Shown here: piece by piece, positions 9,030 through 17,380 of the stretch
Layout: every line of letters starts with the position of its first letter
Numbering within the stretch: position 1 is the first letter of the stretch
The notes under the pieces: model-generated
What the model was told of the DNA's origin: nothing
Database searches by the model: none
The model's input: the letters and a program-made list of their open reading frames with translations, nothing else
Position numbers and translations under genes: made by a program
Origin: Pseudoscardovia suis
Lineage (GTDB): Bacteria > Actinomycetota > Actinomycetes > Actinomycetales > Bifidobacteriaceae
Direction of reading: 5' to 3'
NCBI RefSeq assembly: GCF_002797875.1
Contig: NZ_PGFC01000002.1
Location: 1-64,000, forward strand
DNA length: 64,000 nt

Positions 9030-9175
9030 GATGCGCTCCTTGAGAGAATCATTGCATGGATTGCGAGTTGCATGGATTGTGCTTGCGTGAATTGTGCGGA
9101 TTGTGTTCGGGTTGTGCGGCAGCGGTATTGCGCGGCACAGGCGCGGCAGTGCCGCCGCTTACTGATGCGGCTGGT

Positions 9176-10468
9176 CTAGCTTGTCGGGCCGATGAGCCTC
9201 CAGGGGGAGTCGGTGCCTTCGGCGGTGCTGTCGGGCTTGATACCGATGTTGGGCGAGAGCGCTTCGTAGATTTTGCTGTCCCAGACGACTTTATCGCCCT
9301 TGGAATACTGCGTGGTCTCGTTCCACTGCGGGTAGGCGCTGCCGTTTTGCTCCCATGTGGTGTTCATGTCGACGAGCGTGCCAGGCGTTCCGCGGAATCC
9401 CGAGCCTAGAATCGTGGCGAATTCGCCTTTGGTCTGCTTCACGCCGCTGCATGCGGTTTGCGTGGAGGTGACGGAGGCGTTTTCACCGCATTGCTGGTCG
9501 CGGTTGAGCGACCACATACTCACTCGTCCCAGATTCGCTTGCATGGCGAACGTGTTGATTTGCTGCGCGTCGTCAAGCGTCAGATATTCCCCGTCCGTGT
9601 CGTTTTGCCCGATGAGCACGGTCACGCCCATCATCTCCCAAATCTGCGTGTCGCTGAACAGCTTGCCGCGTGAATACAGCATGCTCTTGTATTGGGCGTG
9701 CACGGCGTTCAGGGCTTGCTTGATCAGTGTGACTTGGTCCACTTTCGTGGATTGCACGTTGAAATCCATCGCCATGACGTTGAGCGAGCCGAGGTTCACG
9801 CCTGCGTCGAGGAAGGATTCGACGGTATCCTTGCCTTCGCTCGTCAGACCATTGGTGTCGACAGGCAGCGTGAGGCCGACGGTGAGGGGATTGCCGGATT
9901 CCTCGGCTTTGCTTTGCAGCAGGGCGACGGCTTGCGCGCGCCGCGTGGCTGAATCGCTGTATCCGTCGAGATTGCTTTCTTCAATGTCGAAATCAAGGGA
10001 CGACACATGATAGCGGGAGATGACGGATTCATAAGCGTCCGCGAGGTCCTGCGCGGTGGAGCATTGCGAAGCCAGTTCCGTACCCGCTTGCCCACCGAAG
10101 CTGATGGTGACGGTGCGCCCGGCGCGTGAGACGCGCGCGATGCGGCTGTCCATGTCGAGCTGTGATGCGGCGTCGTCCATCGTGTAATACCCGCCCCAGG
10201 TGGGCGTGCAACCGGAGGATGCCGTGATGAACCCCAGCACCACGTTCTTGTATACGTCGCCCACGTCGGACTCGAATGTGTAGCTGGGCGTGGATGTGAC
10301 GTCGGCATAGCCGCCGAACCATGGGTAGGGAAGTTTCTTTGACGAAATCTTCGTGTAGGTGAGCCATCCCCACACGCTTGCGACGATGAAAATCAGCGCA
10401 ACGAGGAATATTGCGAAACGAGCAACGGAAAAGCGGCGGCCTGGGAACAATGGTTTATTGCGACTCAT
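9176..10468 (-). CDS. Membrane-anchored GH18-family glycosidase with C-terminal CBM5/12-like module
   Basis: Predicted 430-residue extracytoplasmic protein. One N-terminal helix at about residues 15-38 serves as signal anchor (no clear cleavage site). The GH18 barrel follows, with the active-site strand SSLDFDIEES (DxxDxDxE-type; the general acid Glu falls near residue 163) and the SFGG strand-3 motif. The last 50 residues (YPQWNETTQYSKGDKVVWD, then IYEALSPNIGIKPDS and PWRLIGP) match the WxxxxxYxxGDxVxxxGxxYxA pattern of CBM5/12 chitin-binding modules. It would cleave or remodel beta-1,4-GlcNAc-type glycan at the cell surface. It is divergent from the GT2 synthase (226 bp apart), which fits an enzyme that trims or releases that polymer. 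Substrate is not shown by the sequence. Confidence 0.85.
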   Translation of the reverse strand: MSRNKPLFPGRRFSVARFAIFLVALIFIVASVWGWLTYTKISSKKLPYPWFGGYADVTSTPSYTFESDVGDVYKNVVLGFITASSGCTPTWGGYYTMDDAASQLDMDSRIARVSRAGRTVTISFGGQAGTELASQCSTAQDLADAYESVISRYHVSSLDFDIEESNLDGYSDSATRRAQAVALLQSKAEESGNPLTVGLTLPVDTNGLTSEGKDTVESFLDAGVNLGSLNVMAMDFNVQSTKVDQVTLIKQALNAVHAQYKSMLYSRGKLFSDTQIWEMMGVTVLIGQNDTDGEYLTLDDAQQINTFAMQANLGRVSMWSLNRDQQCGENASVTSTQTACSGVKQTKGEFATILGSGFRGTPGTLVDMNTTWEQNGSAYPQWNETTQYSKGDKVVWDSKIYEALSPNIGIKPDSTAEGTDSPWRLIGPTS

Positions 10469-10693
10469 GCATGCTTCTTTCCGCGTCCTTTTATCGCGCT
10501 AGCCTTAGTGTATCGATAAACGTTGCCAAGCGTTGGGTGGCTTCCAAACTGGAATCAAACCGGAATGCAGCCATGGGATAGAGCGTTTGGTATAACGTTG
10601 CAGCTCACTGTTTCCGTCATTCTATGCGGACAGTGTGAAAACTGCCCGTGCTCTGCATGGGCCTGTGTGAAAACCGAACTTGAGGTAGAGAAA

Positions 10694-12982
10694 ATGGCAA
10701 GTCATAAAGCCGCGAAGCGTGCGCATGACGGCCGTAGCAGACAATGGGGCGCGGAACGCTCCACACAGCCGCTGTCCATCATGCATGACCGCCCGACCGG
10801 TCGGAAAATCGTCACGGGATACTGTGCGATGATCATGACCGTCGTGTGCTACGTCGTGTACATGGTGAGGATGGTGCTCACGCTTTTCGTGCACAACCCG
10901 AACATAACGCTGAGGTTTGTGCTCGAAGGCGTGTTGTATTTGCTGATCGTGACGGTGCTGATATTCAGCGCAATGGTGTATCTCGTCACGCGACAGGGCG
11001 CCATGCGGCGGTTCATCAAGCATCACCGCATCCCGCGCGCCATGCTCGATGAGCATTTCGACCACGGGTATTCCAAGGGGATCACCGTGCTCATCCCCTC
11101 ATACGTGGAGCAACCCAAGGTGGTCGAGAAAACCATCTGGTCCGCCGCCCTCCAGGAATTCCCGGACATAGCCATCGTGCTGCTCATAGATGATCCGCCG
11201 AATCCCAAGGACGACGAGCACCGACGCATACTCAAAGCCAGTCGCGACCTTGTGCCCAAGGTGATGGACGAACTGGCGGCGCCCGCCGCCCGCTTCCGCG
11301 ATGCCCGCGACAAAGCCCGCGATGAGATGCAAGACCACACGTATGCCCGACGCGGCATTGTGGCACAATGCGCGGAGGATTATTCCGCTGCCATCGCTTG
11401 GCTTGATGCGAAGGCAGATTCTTGGGTGGTGGAAGACCACACGGATGAGTTCTTCTGCGACCAAGTGCTGCGCGGCCTCGCGAGGGAATTGGGTGAAACC
11501 GATGAAGCGCTGCGGCAGGCCGTGAACCTTAACGAACGGATTCCCGCCGAACGTCTGCTTCAGCTGTACAACCGCCTCGTGCGAATCTTCACAGCCTCCG
11601 GCTGGTCGTTCGAACGCAAGCAGTATTGCTCCACCTCGCAAGAAGGCAACAAAGCCATGAACCTCAACTCGTTCATCGGCTTGATGGGGCATAAGCTCAA
11701 GCGAGAGCAGTCGGCGGACGGCATCGTGCTGCGCGACATCCGCCCGGGCGAAGCGCCGGACTTCGTGATGCGCGACTCCGAGTATGTGCTCACGCTCGAC
11801 GCTGATTCCATGCTGTTGCGCGACTACTGCCTGCGCCTCGTTTATCAGCTTGAACAGCCCGGCAACGAGCGCATCGCAGTGATCCAGACACCGTATTCGT
11901 CGTACCGTGGCGCGCCCACGCGCATCGAACGCATCGCCGCAGCCACCACGGACATCCAGCACGTGCTGCACCAAGGCATGACGTATTACGACGCCACGTT
12001 CTGGGTGGGTGCCAATGCGGTGATTCGCAAACGCGCGCTGGACGACATCTGCGTCGTCTCCACGGAAGGCACCCGCACGATCAAGACATACATCCAGGAC
12101 CGCACGGTTATCGAAGACACCGAGTCGAGCGTGGACCTGGGGTATTACGGCTGGCATTTGGTCAATTATCCCGAGCGTCTGAGCTACAGCGCCACGCCGC
12201 CGGATTTCGGTTCGCTCGTCGTGCAACGCCGCCGCTGGGCGAACGGCGGCCTGCTCATCATCGGCAAGTTCTTCAACATTGTGCGCGCGCGCAAAGCCGG
12301 GCCCGAGCCGGTGAAACTCGGCGAATGGTGCCTGCGTGTCAACTACATGGCGTCCATCGCATGGTCGAGCTTCGGCCTGATATTTCTGCTCGGATACCCG
12401 TTCGACCAACGCCTGCTCAGCCCATGGGTGGTCGCCGCGTCGCTGCCGTATTTCGCCTCATACGCCTCGGACCTCAAATACAACGGCTATAAACGCACTG
12501 ACATATTCCGCATCTACGGTTTCAACATCGTGCTTCTCACCGTCAACCTCGCTGGCACCCTCAAATCCATCCAGCAAGGCATGACGAATACGAAAATCCC
12601 GTTCGTGCGCACGCCCAAGGTCTCGAACCGCACGGCTTCGCCGCCGCTTTACGTGGCGATGCCATGGGCGATCGTGATCTTCTCGTGCTTCGTGTTTTAC
12701 TCCGACTACCTGTCTCAGAACTGGGGCAATGCCGTTTTCGCCGGCTTCAACGCCATCGTGACCACGTGGGCGATTGTGTCGTATATCGGCGTGTGGCATT
12801 CCGTGCAAGACATGGTGGTGGGCTTGGTGCGGTGGTTCTTCGTGCCGATCAAGCCCAAGGTGGAGCCGGCGCAGCGTGTGGCGCAGGATTCGATGACCAA
12901 GGCTTTGGGCGGCAACGAATCGTGGCGAGACGCGCTGTATTTCGGCGATCGCTCGATGGTGTTCGAGTCGCGGCTGCGCTAG
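10694..12982 (+). CDS. Processive family 2 glycosyltransferase (cellulose/chitin/hyaluronan synthase-like)
   Basis: Predicted 762-residue inner-membrane synthase from ATG 10694 (TTGAGGTAGAG upstream). Two helices at about 42-62 and 73-98 precede the cytosolic GT-A domain. Processive GT2 signatures are present: DADS (D369, D371), the catalytic-base ED pair (E474, D475) and QRRRW (511-515). Four or more helices follow (about 555-720). The domain carries an unusually long insertion (about residues 185-330) between the first strand and the DxD. No PilZ domain is present. The neighbouring GH18 and GGDEF/EAL genes suggest one secreted-glycan module. The product could be a beta-linked homopolymer; its sugar is unknown. 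Confidence 0.9.
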   Translation: MASHKAAKRAHDGRSRQWGAERSTQPLSIMHDRPTGRKIVTGYCAMIMTVVCYVVYMVRMVLTLFVHNPNITLRFVLEGVLYLLIVTVLIFSAMVYLVTRQGAMRRFIKHHRIPRAMLDEHFDHGYSKGITVLIPSYVEQPKVVEKTIWSAALQEFPDIAIVLLIDDPPNPKDDEHRRILKASRDLVPKVMDELAAPAARFRDARDKARDEMQDHTYARRGIVAQCAEDYSAAIAWLDAKADSWVVEDHTDEFFCDQVLRGLARELGETDEALRQAVNLNERIPAERLLQLYNRLVRIFTASGWSFERKQYCSTSQEGNKAMNLNSFIGLMGHKLKREQSADGIVLRDIRPGEAPDFVMRDSEYVLTLDADSMLLRDYCLRLVYQLEQPGNERIAVIQTPYSSYRGAPTRIERIAAATTDIQHVLHQGMTYYDATFWVGANAVIRKRALDDICVVSTEGTRTIKTYIQDRTVIEDTESSVDLGYYGWHLVNYPERLSYSATPPDFGSLVVQRRRWANGGLLIIGKFFNIVRARKAGPEPVKLGEWCLRVNYMASIAWSSFGLIFLLGYPFDQRLLSPWVVAASLPYFASYASDLKYNGYKRTDIFRIYGFNIVLLTVNLAGTLKSIQQGMTNTKIPFVRTPKVSNRTASPPLYVAMPWAIVIFSCFVFYSDYLSQNWGNAVFAGFNAIVTTWAIVSYIGVWHSVQDMVVGLVRWFFVPIKPKVEPAQRVAQDSMTKALGGNESWRDALYFGDRSMVFESRLR

Positions 12983-13148
12983 GTGTGGTTGCTTGGCAGG
13001 GCGGTTTGCGGCGGGTTTGCGGTGGCTTGCGGCTTGCGGCGAGCGATGCGGCTTGTGGCGGATGATGCGGCTCGCGGTAGGCGATGCGGCTTGCGCTTTG
13101 CTTGCGGCAAGCAGGGTCTTATCCTCGGTGCCCGTGCCTGATTAAACT

Positions 13149-13182
13149 AAGCGCCCGCCTAGCTTGCACTAGACGGGCGCTT
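13149..13182. terminator. Strong hairpin between convergent genes, possible terminator
   Basis: AAGCGCCCG (13149-13157) pairs with CGGGCGCTT (13174-13182); inside it CTAG pairs with CTAG around a six-base loop. It lies between the GT2 stop (12982) and the oxidoreductase stop (13209). Neither side has a strong T tract. The 12990-13100 stretch before it consists of degenerate GCGGCTTGCGG-like units. Confidence 0.5.
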
Positions 13183-13208
13183 ATTCGCGGCGGGCGGTGT
13201 GCCTTGCG

Positions 13209-13841
13209 CTATGCGCGCACGACGGAGATGCGTTCACCAATGTGGTTGCCATTGGCGATCTCATCCACGATGGCGATGGCGTAATCGGCATAGCTGATGA
13301 TGGATTCGCCGCGATCGTTGAGCTTCAGCTCTTCGCCGGCGAGAATATACTTGCCGGTGCGCTCGCCGTCAGCCTGGAAATCGGCAGCCGGGGAAACGAA
13401 GGTCCAGCGCACGTCCTTGCGCTCGCGCAGCTCGGCGAGGGCCTTGCCCTGTGCCTTGGCGAGCGGCTTGAACGCGTCCGGGAAGTCCGGGGTGTCAACG
13501 AGCTGTGTCTTGTGCTCGGGATCCACGTACAGCGAACCGGCGCCGCCGACCACAATGAGGCGGGTCTGCGTGCCCGAGAGGATGTCCGCCAGGTGCTTGA
13601 GGGAAGTGGAGTGCTGCGGCAGGGTGTCGGGGGTCCAGGCGCCGAATGCGTCCACAACCGCGTCAAAGCCCTTGAGGTCGTCGGCGGTCAGGTCGAACAG
13701 GTCCTTGGTGATGACGTGCTGGGCGACGGTGTGGTTTTCGCCGCGCACGACCGCGGTGACGTCGAAGCCGCGATCGACGGCTTCCTTGACGATGAGCTTG
13801 CCGGACTTGCCGTTTGCTGCGACTACTGCGATGGATGTCAT
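13209..13841 (-). CDS. NmrA-like NAD(P)-binding oxidoreductase
   Basis: Predicted 210-residue cytoplasmic Rossmann protein of the atypical SDR/NmrA-like group. It starts MTSIAVVAANGKSGKLIVKEA, a GxxGxxG-type dinucleotide loop variant (AANGKSG), then shows AVVDAFGAW, LIVVGGAGS and WTFVSPAADF, as in YwnB/YtfG-type proteins and quinone reductase-like SDRs. The family binds NADPH and often acts in redox stress, but the substrate here is unknown. An A/G-rich stretch (AAAGAAAGAAG) precedes the ATG. It is divergent from an HxlR-type regulator across a 402-bp repeat-filled interval, the usual layout of an oxidoreductase controlled by a redox-sensing HxlR protein. Confidence 0.88.
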   Translation of the reverse strand: MTSIAVVAANGKSGKLIVKEAVDRGFDVTAVVRGENHTVAQHVITKDLFDLTADDLKGFDAVVDAFGAWTPDTLPQHSTSLKHLADILSGTQTRLIVVGGAGSLYVDPEHKTQLVDTPDFPDAFKPLAKAQGKALAELRERKDVRWTFVSPAADFQADGERTGKYILAGEELKLNDRGESIISYADYAIAIVDEIANGNHIGERISVVRA

Positions 13842-13880
13842 GGTTGTTCTTCTTTCTTTAGGGCTTCTAAGTTCCTCGGC

Positions 13881-14110
13881 AGGTGTTTGATCTGCCGCCT
13901 CCTGGGGGAGTTGGAGCTGGCAGGTGTTTGATCTGCCGCGGCGGCATTTGATCGGTTTCCCGCCGCCTAGGGTTGGTGGGTGTTTGATCAGTTTTCCGCC
14001 GTTGGGGCTGGCAGGTGTTTGATCTGCCGCTGCGGCACTTGATCGGTCTCCCGCTGCCTGGGGCTGGCAGGTGTTTGATCTGCCGCTGCGGCATCTGATC
14101 GGTCTCCCGC
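13881..14110. repeat. 56-bp composite repeats built on TTTGATC in the divergent control region
   Basis: The core TTTGATC (or CTTGATC, TCTGATC) occurs at 13886, 13927, 13947, 13983, 14018, 14038, 14074 and 14094. The 20 and 36-bp steps give a 56-bp unit (13927 to 13983; 14018 to 14074). Half of the cores sit inside GGCAG-GTGTTTGAT-CTGCC, a five-bp inverted repeat; the others continue as GATCGGT(T/C)T. The whole block fills the interval between the oxidoreductase and hxlR-type genes and does not encode a plausible protein. Confidence 0.75.
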
Positions 14111-14123
14111 CGCCTCTTGGTTT

Positions 14124-14165
14124 CTTTTTGACACTATTGATGATACTGCGTAAACTATCAAAAAG
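14124..14165 (+). promoter_or_regulatory. Promoter of the HxlR-type gene, enclosed in an inverted repeat
   Basis: TTGACA (14128-14133), a 17-bp spacer and TAAACT (14151-14156) form a good sigma70-type promoter pointing to the gene at 14244. A perfect 8-bp inverted repeat, CTTTTTGA (14124-14131) and TCAAAAAG (14158-14165), overlaps the -35 box and lies just after the -10 box, a likely operator for autoregulation. Confidence 0.6.
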
Positions 14166-14243
14166 TAACCAAGACTGTAAAAGTTACTCAGTCACCAAAA
14201 GGTAAGAATTTGATGATTTCAGGTATGAGGAGTGATAAAAATC

Positions 14244-14615
14244 ATGGCAAATACAACGTTCGTCGGCGTGTCGCGCAAGGAATTGCCAGCATGTCCAGTC
14301 GAGACGACATTGCAGCTGATCGGCAACAAGTGGGAAGTGCTGATTCTGCGCGACTTGATGCCAGGGAAGAAGCGTTTTAGCGAGCTGCGCGCATCAATCG
14401 GCTCCATTTCGCAGAAGGTGCTCACTGCGAAACTGCGCGAGATGGAGGCGAACGGCTTGGTGCAGCGCAAGGTATACGCGGAGGTGCCGCCGCGCGTCGA
14501 GTATTCGCTGACGCCGCTCGGACGCAGCCTCAAGCCAGTGCTTGATTCCTTGGAGAAATGGGGCTATCAATACAAGGCGCAGATGGCTCAGTCGAGACCC
14601 CAGCGTTCCCGCTGA
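14244..14615 (+). CDS. HxlR-family winged-helix transcriptional regulator
   Basis: Predicted 123-residue MarR-like HxlR protein. The segment ACPVETTLQLIGNKWEVLILRDL is the family hallmark, with the N-terminal Cys (residue 17) that in YodB/HypR/QorR-type members senses quinones or disulfide stress. The wing and recognition helix follow (FSELRASIGSISQKVLTAKLREMEANGL, then VEYSLTPLG). ATG 14244 lies 11 bases after AGGAG; GTG 14232 is in frame but overlaps that site. It is divergent from an NmrA-like oxidoreductase and probably controls both, through the inverted repeat at its promoter and perhaps the TTTGATC repeats. Redox sensing is inferred from the Cys and the context. Confidence 0.92.
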   Translation: MANTTFVGVSRKELPACPVETTLQLIGNKWEVLILRDLMPGKKRFSELRASIGSISQKVLTAKLREMEANGLVQRKVYAEVPPRVEYSLTPLGRSLKPVLDSLEKWGYQYKAQMAQSRPQRSR

Positions 14616-14665
14616 GCGCACAGCAGTGCAGGGTGGCGCGGTATGGTGCGGCACTGCAGGCGGCT

Positions 14666-15563
14666 ATGTGTGAGTGCCGGCTGTCACATAGGGTCCTGTT
14701 GCGTCGGATTCCCCGCTATGTGTGAGTGTCGGCTGGCACATTGTGATGTTGTTGCATTGAATCTCTGCTATGTGTGAGTGCTGGCTGACACATTGGGTGT
14801 GTTGGGTGGTGTGGGGTGAATGTGGATTGGCTTGTTTCCTAGGGTTCGTTGTGTGGCTGGCGTTGCGATGGCGGTTATGTGTGAGTGCTGGCTGACACAT
14901 TGAGTCCTGTCACGCCGGATTCCCTGTTATGTGTGAGTGGTGGCTGGCACATTGGGGGATTGGGCGTGGTGGTTGCTGTCTTGGGTGTTGGGAATTGTTG
15001 CGGTTGCTGGCTTTCGGGGTTCCTGTTGCGGTGCCCTGCCTCCTTGCCGGTGCTATGTGTGAGTGCCGGCTGTCACATTGGGTGTGTTGAGTGGTGTGGG
15101 TGAATGTGGATTGGCTTTTTCCCTGGGGTTCTTTGTGTGGCTGGCGTTGCGATGACGGTTATGTGTGAGTGCCGGCTGTCACATTGGGTGTTTTGGTGCT
15201 GCCGGTTGGTGTGGGGTTGGCTTGTTTGCGTGGTTCGTTGTGTGGTTGTCGCCGTTGTGTCCGTTATGTGTGAGCGGTCGCTGGCACATTGGGGGCTTTG
15301 GCGCTGCTGGTAGGGGAGGATGTGGCAGGTTTGCTGGGCTTTGTGGCTATGGCGGTTTCAGATGGGCGGTTATGTGTGAGTGCTGGCTGACACATTAGCC
15401 GTTGTGTTGGGTTTGCCTTGGTGAGGGTGGCATGGGAATGGCTTGTTTGCTGGCTTTTGTGTCCTGGATCTTTTTGGGCGGGCGATTATGTGTGAGTGCC
15501 GGCTGGCACATAGGGGCCTGTTGCGTCGGGCTCCCTGCTATGTGTGAGTGCCGGCTGTCGCAT
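14666..15563. repeat. Array 1 of the 24-bp dyad repeat (11 copies)
   Basis: Copies of ATGTGYGAG-N6-CTNNCACAT start at 14666, 14718, 14770, 14877, 14929, 15055, 15161, 15266, 15372, 15488 and 15540. Steps are 52, 52, 107, 52, 126, 106, 105, 106, 116 and 52 bp. The last copy ends GCAT instead of ACAT. Short spacers (28 bp) carry a GGATTCC-like core before GCT. Long spacers (about 80-100 bp) share words such as GGCTTGTTT and TGTGTGGCTGGCGTTGCGATG. The array fills most of the 1.4-kb gap between the HxlR-type gene and tatD. No repeat-associated gene is present. Confidence 0.9.
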
Positions 15564-15820
15564 TGGAGACTTGGGGTGACGACTGACGGGGTGGAACAAT
15601 CCGGACACGGTGGTCCCAGGGTTGATGGCGATGTGAAAATTGCGCGGTCGCGGCGTCACTGCACAATCCAACACAATTCCGACACAAAATTTGCAGCAGA
15701 CTCTCAGGTTATTGCATGTGTTTCTCAAGCAAGGCGTGGCTTAATAATAACTGTCAGCAAGAAGCTGACCGGCATGAGCCGATAATTCAATCCCTTCTTC
15801 TCTCTCTCCTTTTTCTCTCC
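15564..15820. other. Unassigned intergenic stretch before an orphan terminator
   Basis: No ORF with coding character. From about 15785 it becomes strongly pyrimidine-rich on the plus strand (TTCTTCTCTCTCTCC). The presence of a perfect intrinsic terminator just downstream, with no gene in front of it, leaves room for a small RNA in 15650-15855, but I see no convincing promoter. Confidence 0.3.
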
Positions 15821-15855
15821 AACCCGGCGATTTCCCTTCCGCCGGGTTTTCTTTT
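15821..15855 (+). terminator. Orphan intrinsic terminator
   Basis: AACCCGGC (15821-15828) pairs perfectly with GCCGGGTT (15841-15848) and is followed by TTCTTTT. The nearest upstream gene on this strand ends at 14615, 1.2 kb away. The pyrimidine-rich stretch continues to about 15970 (TCCTCC-like words) ahead of tatD. Confidence 0.7.
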
Positions 15856-16057
15856 GCTTTTCAGTGCCTTAACTCTTCGGGGCTCAATTCTTCCGACTAA
15901 CTTCCTTCCGCCGCGCCCTCTGTTACTCCCTCCGCTCAACTCCTCCTTTCCCTCTCCTCCCGGTCGTCTGTAGTCGGCTCCTCCCGTCTCCCGCCCAACT
16001 CCAGTTCCCAGTCTCAAGCCCCGCCATGCCGCCGAACGCCGTGCGTAGACTGGAAAC

Positions 16058-17017
16058 ATGACCCATCACAAGCATCGCGATCGCAGCTGGCCGGCACTGC
16101 CGCAGCCGCTGCCGGAAGGCGCCCAGGTAATCGACAACCACACGCACGTGGCATCCGTGGTGAACTACTCGCAATACATGAGCAGCGAAGCAGCGGCGCG
16201 CGGCCAATACGATGTGCCGGTCTATTCGACGGAAGAACTGTTGCGTCGCGCGGCAAGCGTGGGCGTGACGGGCATCATCGACGACGCTTGCGAATACCCG
16301 CATCTGCGCACCGCCATCAACATGGCCAAGGCATACCCCGGCCAGGTGCACGCGGGCGTCGCGATTCATCCCAATGAGGCGGTGGCGCACGGGCATCGCG
16401 CGCAAATGGGGCCGGATGGCCTGGAGCCCCATTACATGCCGTGGCATGACATTCCCTTCGACGAAGCTCTCACCGAAGTGGACCGTTTGGCGCGTGAAAA
16501 TCCGCGCGAAGTCGTGGTGATCGGCGAGACGGGGCTTGATTACTTCCGCTGCGGTGAGGATGCGCGGCGTTACCAGATCGAGGCATTTCGCGCGCACATT
16601 GCGCTCGCCAAGGAGCTGAATCTGCCCATGCAAATCCATGACCGTGACGCGCATGAGGATTGCATCGCAACGCTGCTGCGCGATGGGGCGCCAGAACGCA
16701 CGGTGTTCCACTCGTTCTCCGGCGATGCGCAAATGGGCAGGATTTGCAAGGAAAACGGCTGGTACATGAGTTTCTCAGGCACGGTGAGCTACAAGGGCAA
16801 TGACGGGATTCGCGAGGCGTTGGCGCTTGCGGATCCGACGCGGATTCTGGTGGAGACCGACGCGCCGTATCTCACGCCGATGCCGTATCGAGGGCGCACA
16901 AATTCGCCGTCGATGATTCCCTACACGCTGCAGGCAATGGCGCAAGTGCGCGGATGCAGCGTGGAGGAGATGGCTCGCATTACGCGCCGCAATACGCGTG
17001 AATGCTACGGCATCTGA
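16058..17017 (+). CDS. tatD: TatD-family metal-dependent hydrolase (DNase)
   Basis: Predicted 319-residue TIM-barrel amidohydrolase-like nuclease. Metal and catalytic motifs are in order: DNHTHV (first metal site), VVVIGETGLDYFR (bridging Glu), MQIHDRDA (His), VFHSFSG (His) and ILVETDAPYLTP (C-terminal Asp). Family members act as 3'-exonuclease/DNase in DNA repair or turnover. The N-terminal 30 residues before the barrel are slightly longer than usual. In actinobacteria tatD follows metG closely; here about 9.7 kb of polysaccharide, regulatory and repeat DNA separates them. No strong ribosome binding site precedes ATG 16058. Confidence 0.95.
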   Translation: MTHHKHRDRSWPALPQPLPEGAQVIDNHTHVASVVNYSQYMSSEAAARGQYDVPVYSTEELLRRAASVGVTGIIDDACEYPHLRTAINMAKAYPGQVHAGVAIHPNEAVAHGHRAQMGPDGLEPHYMPWHDIPFDEALTEVDRLARENPREVVVIGETGLDYFRCGEDARRYQIEAFRAHIALAKELNLPMQIHDRDAHEDCIATLLRDGAPERTVFHSFSGDAQMGRICKENGWYMSFSGTVSYKGNDGIREALALADPTRILVETDAPYLTPMPYRGRTNSPSMIPYTLQAMAQVRGCSVEEMARITRRNTRECYGI

Positions 17018-17044
17018 CGTTGGTGGCGTAGCCGCCGGGGCGTT

Positions 17045-17279
17045 ATGTGTGAGTGGCTGCTGGCACATAACGCCCTTTTGTTTCTGATGCCCTGCTATGT
17101 GTGAGTGCCGGCTGTCGCATTGGGCGCGTTTGTGGTGTGGGCGGATGTGGAATTGGCTTGTTTGCTGGGGTCTGGTTTGGGGGTGGTTTCGGAAGAGTGG
17201 CTATGTGTGGGTGGTGGCTGGCGCATTGGGCGGCGGTGATGTTGAATCCTTGGCTATGTGTGAGTGGCGACTGACACAT
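17045..17279. repeat. Array 2 of the 24-bp dyad repeat (4 copies)
   Basis: Copies start at 17045, 17097, 17203 and 17256 (steps 52, 106, 53). Two end GCAT in place of ACAT. The array occupies the convergent gap between tatD and pmt. The long spacer carries TTGGCTTGTTTGCTGGGG, shared with other arrays. Confidence 0.88.
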
Positions 17280-17380
17280 AGGGGGAGGGTGGTTTGCTTG
17301 TGGATGATGGGGCTATGGCCCACTACCCTTGGCACTGAGCGTACATCTCCACCCGCCCTCCATCCGCCCTGGCGCCAGGC

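Noticed and set aside
13867-14094. 75-residue minus-strand ORF with RQIKHLPAP repeats
   Set aside because: It is the translation of the 56-bp TTTGATC repeats in a control region, with no ribosome binding site or recognisable domain.
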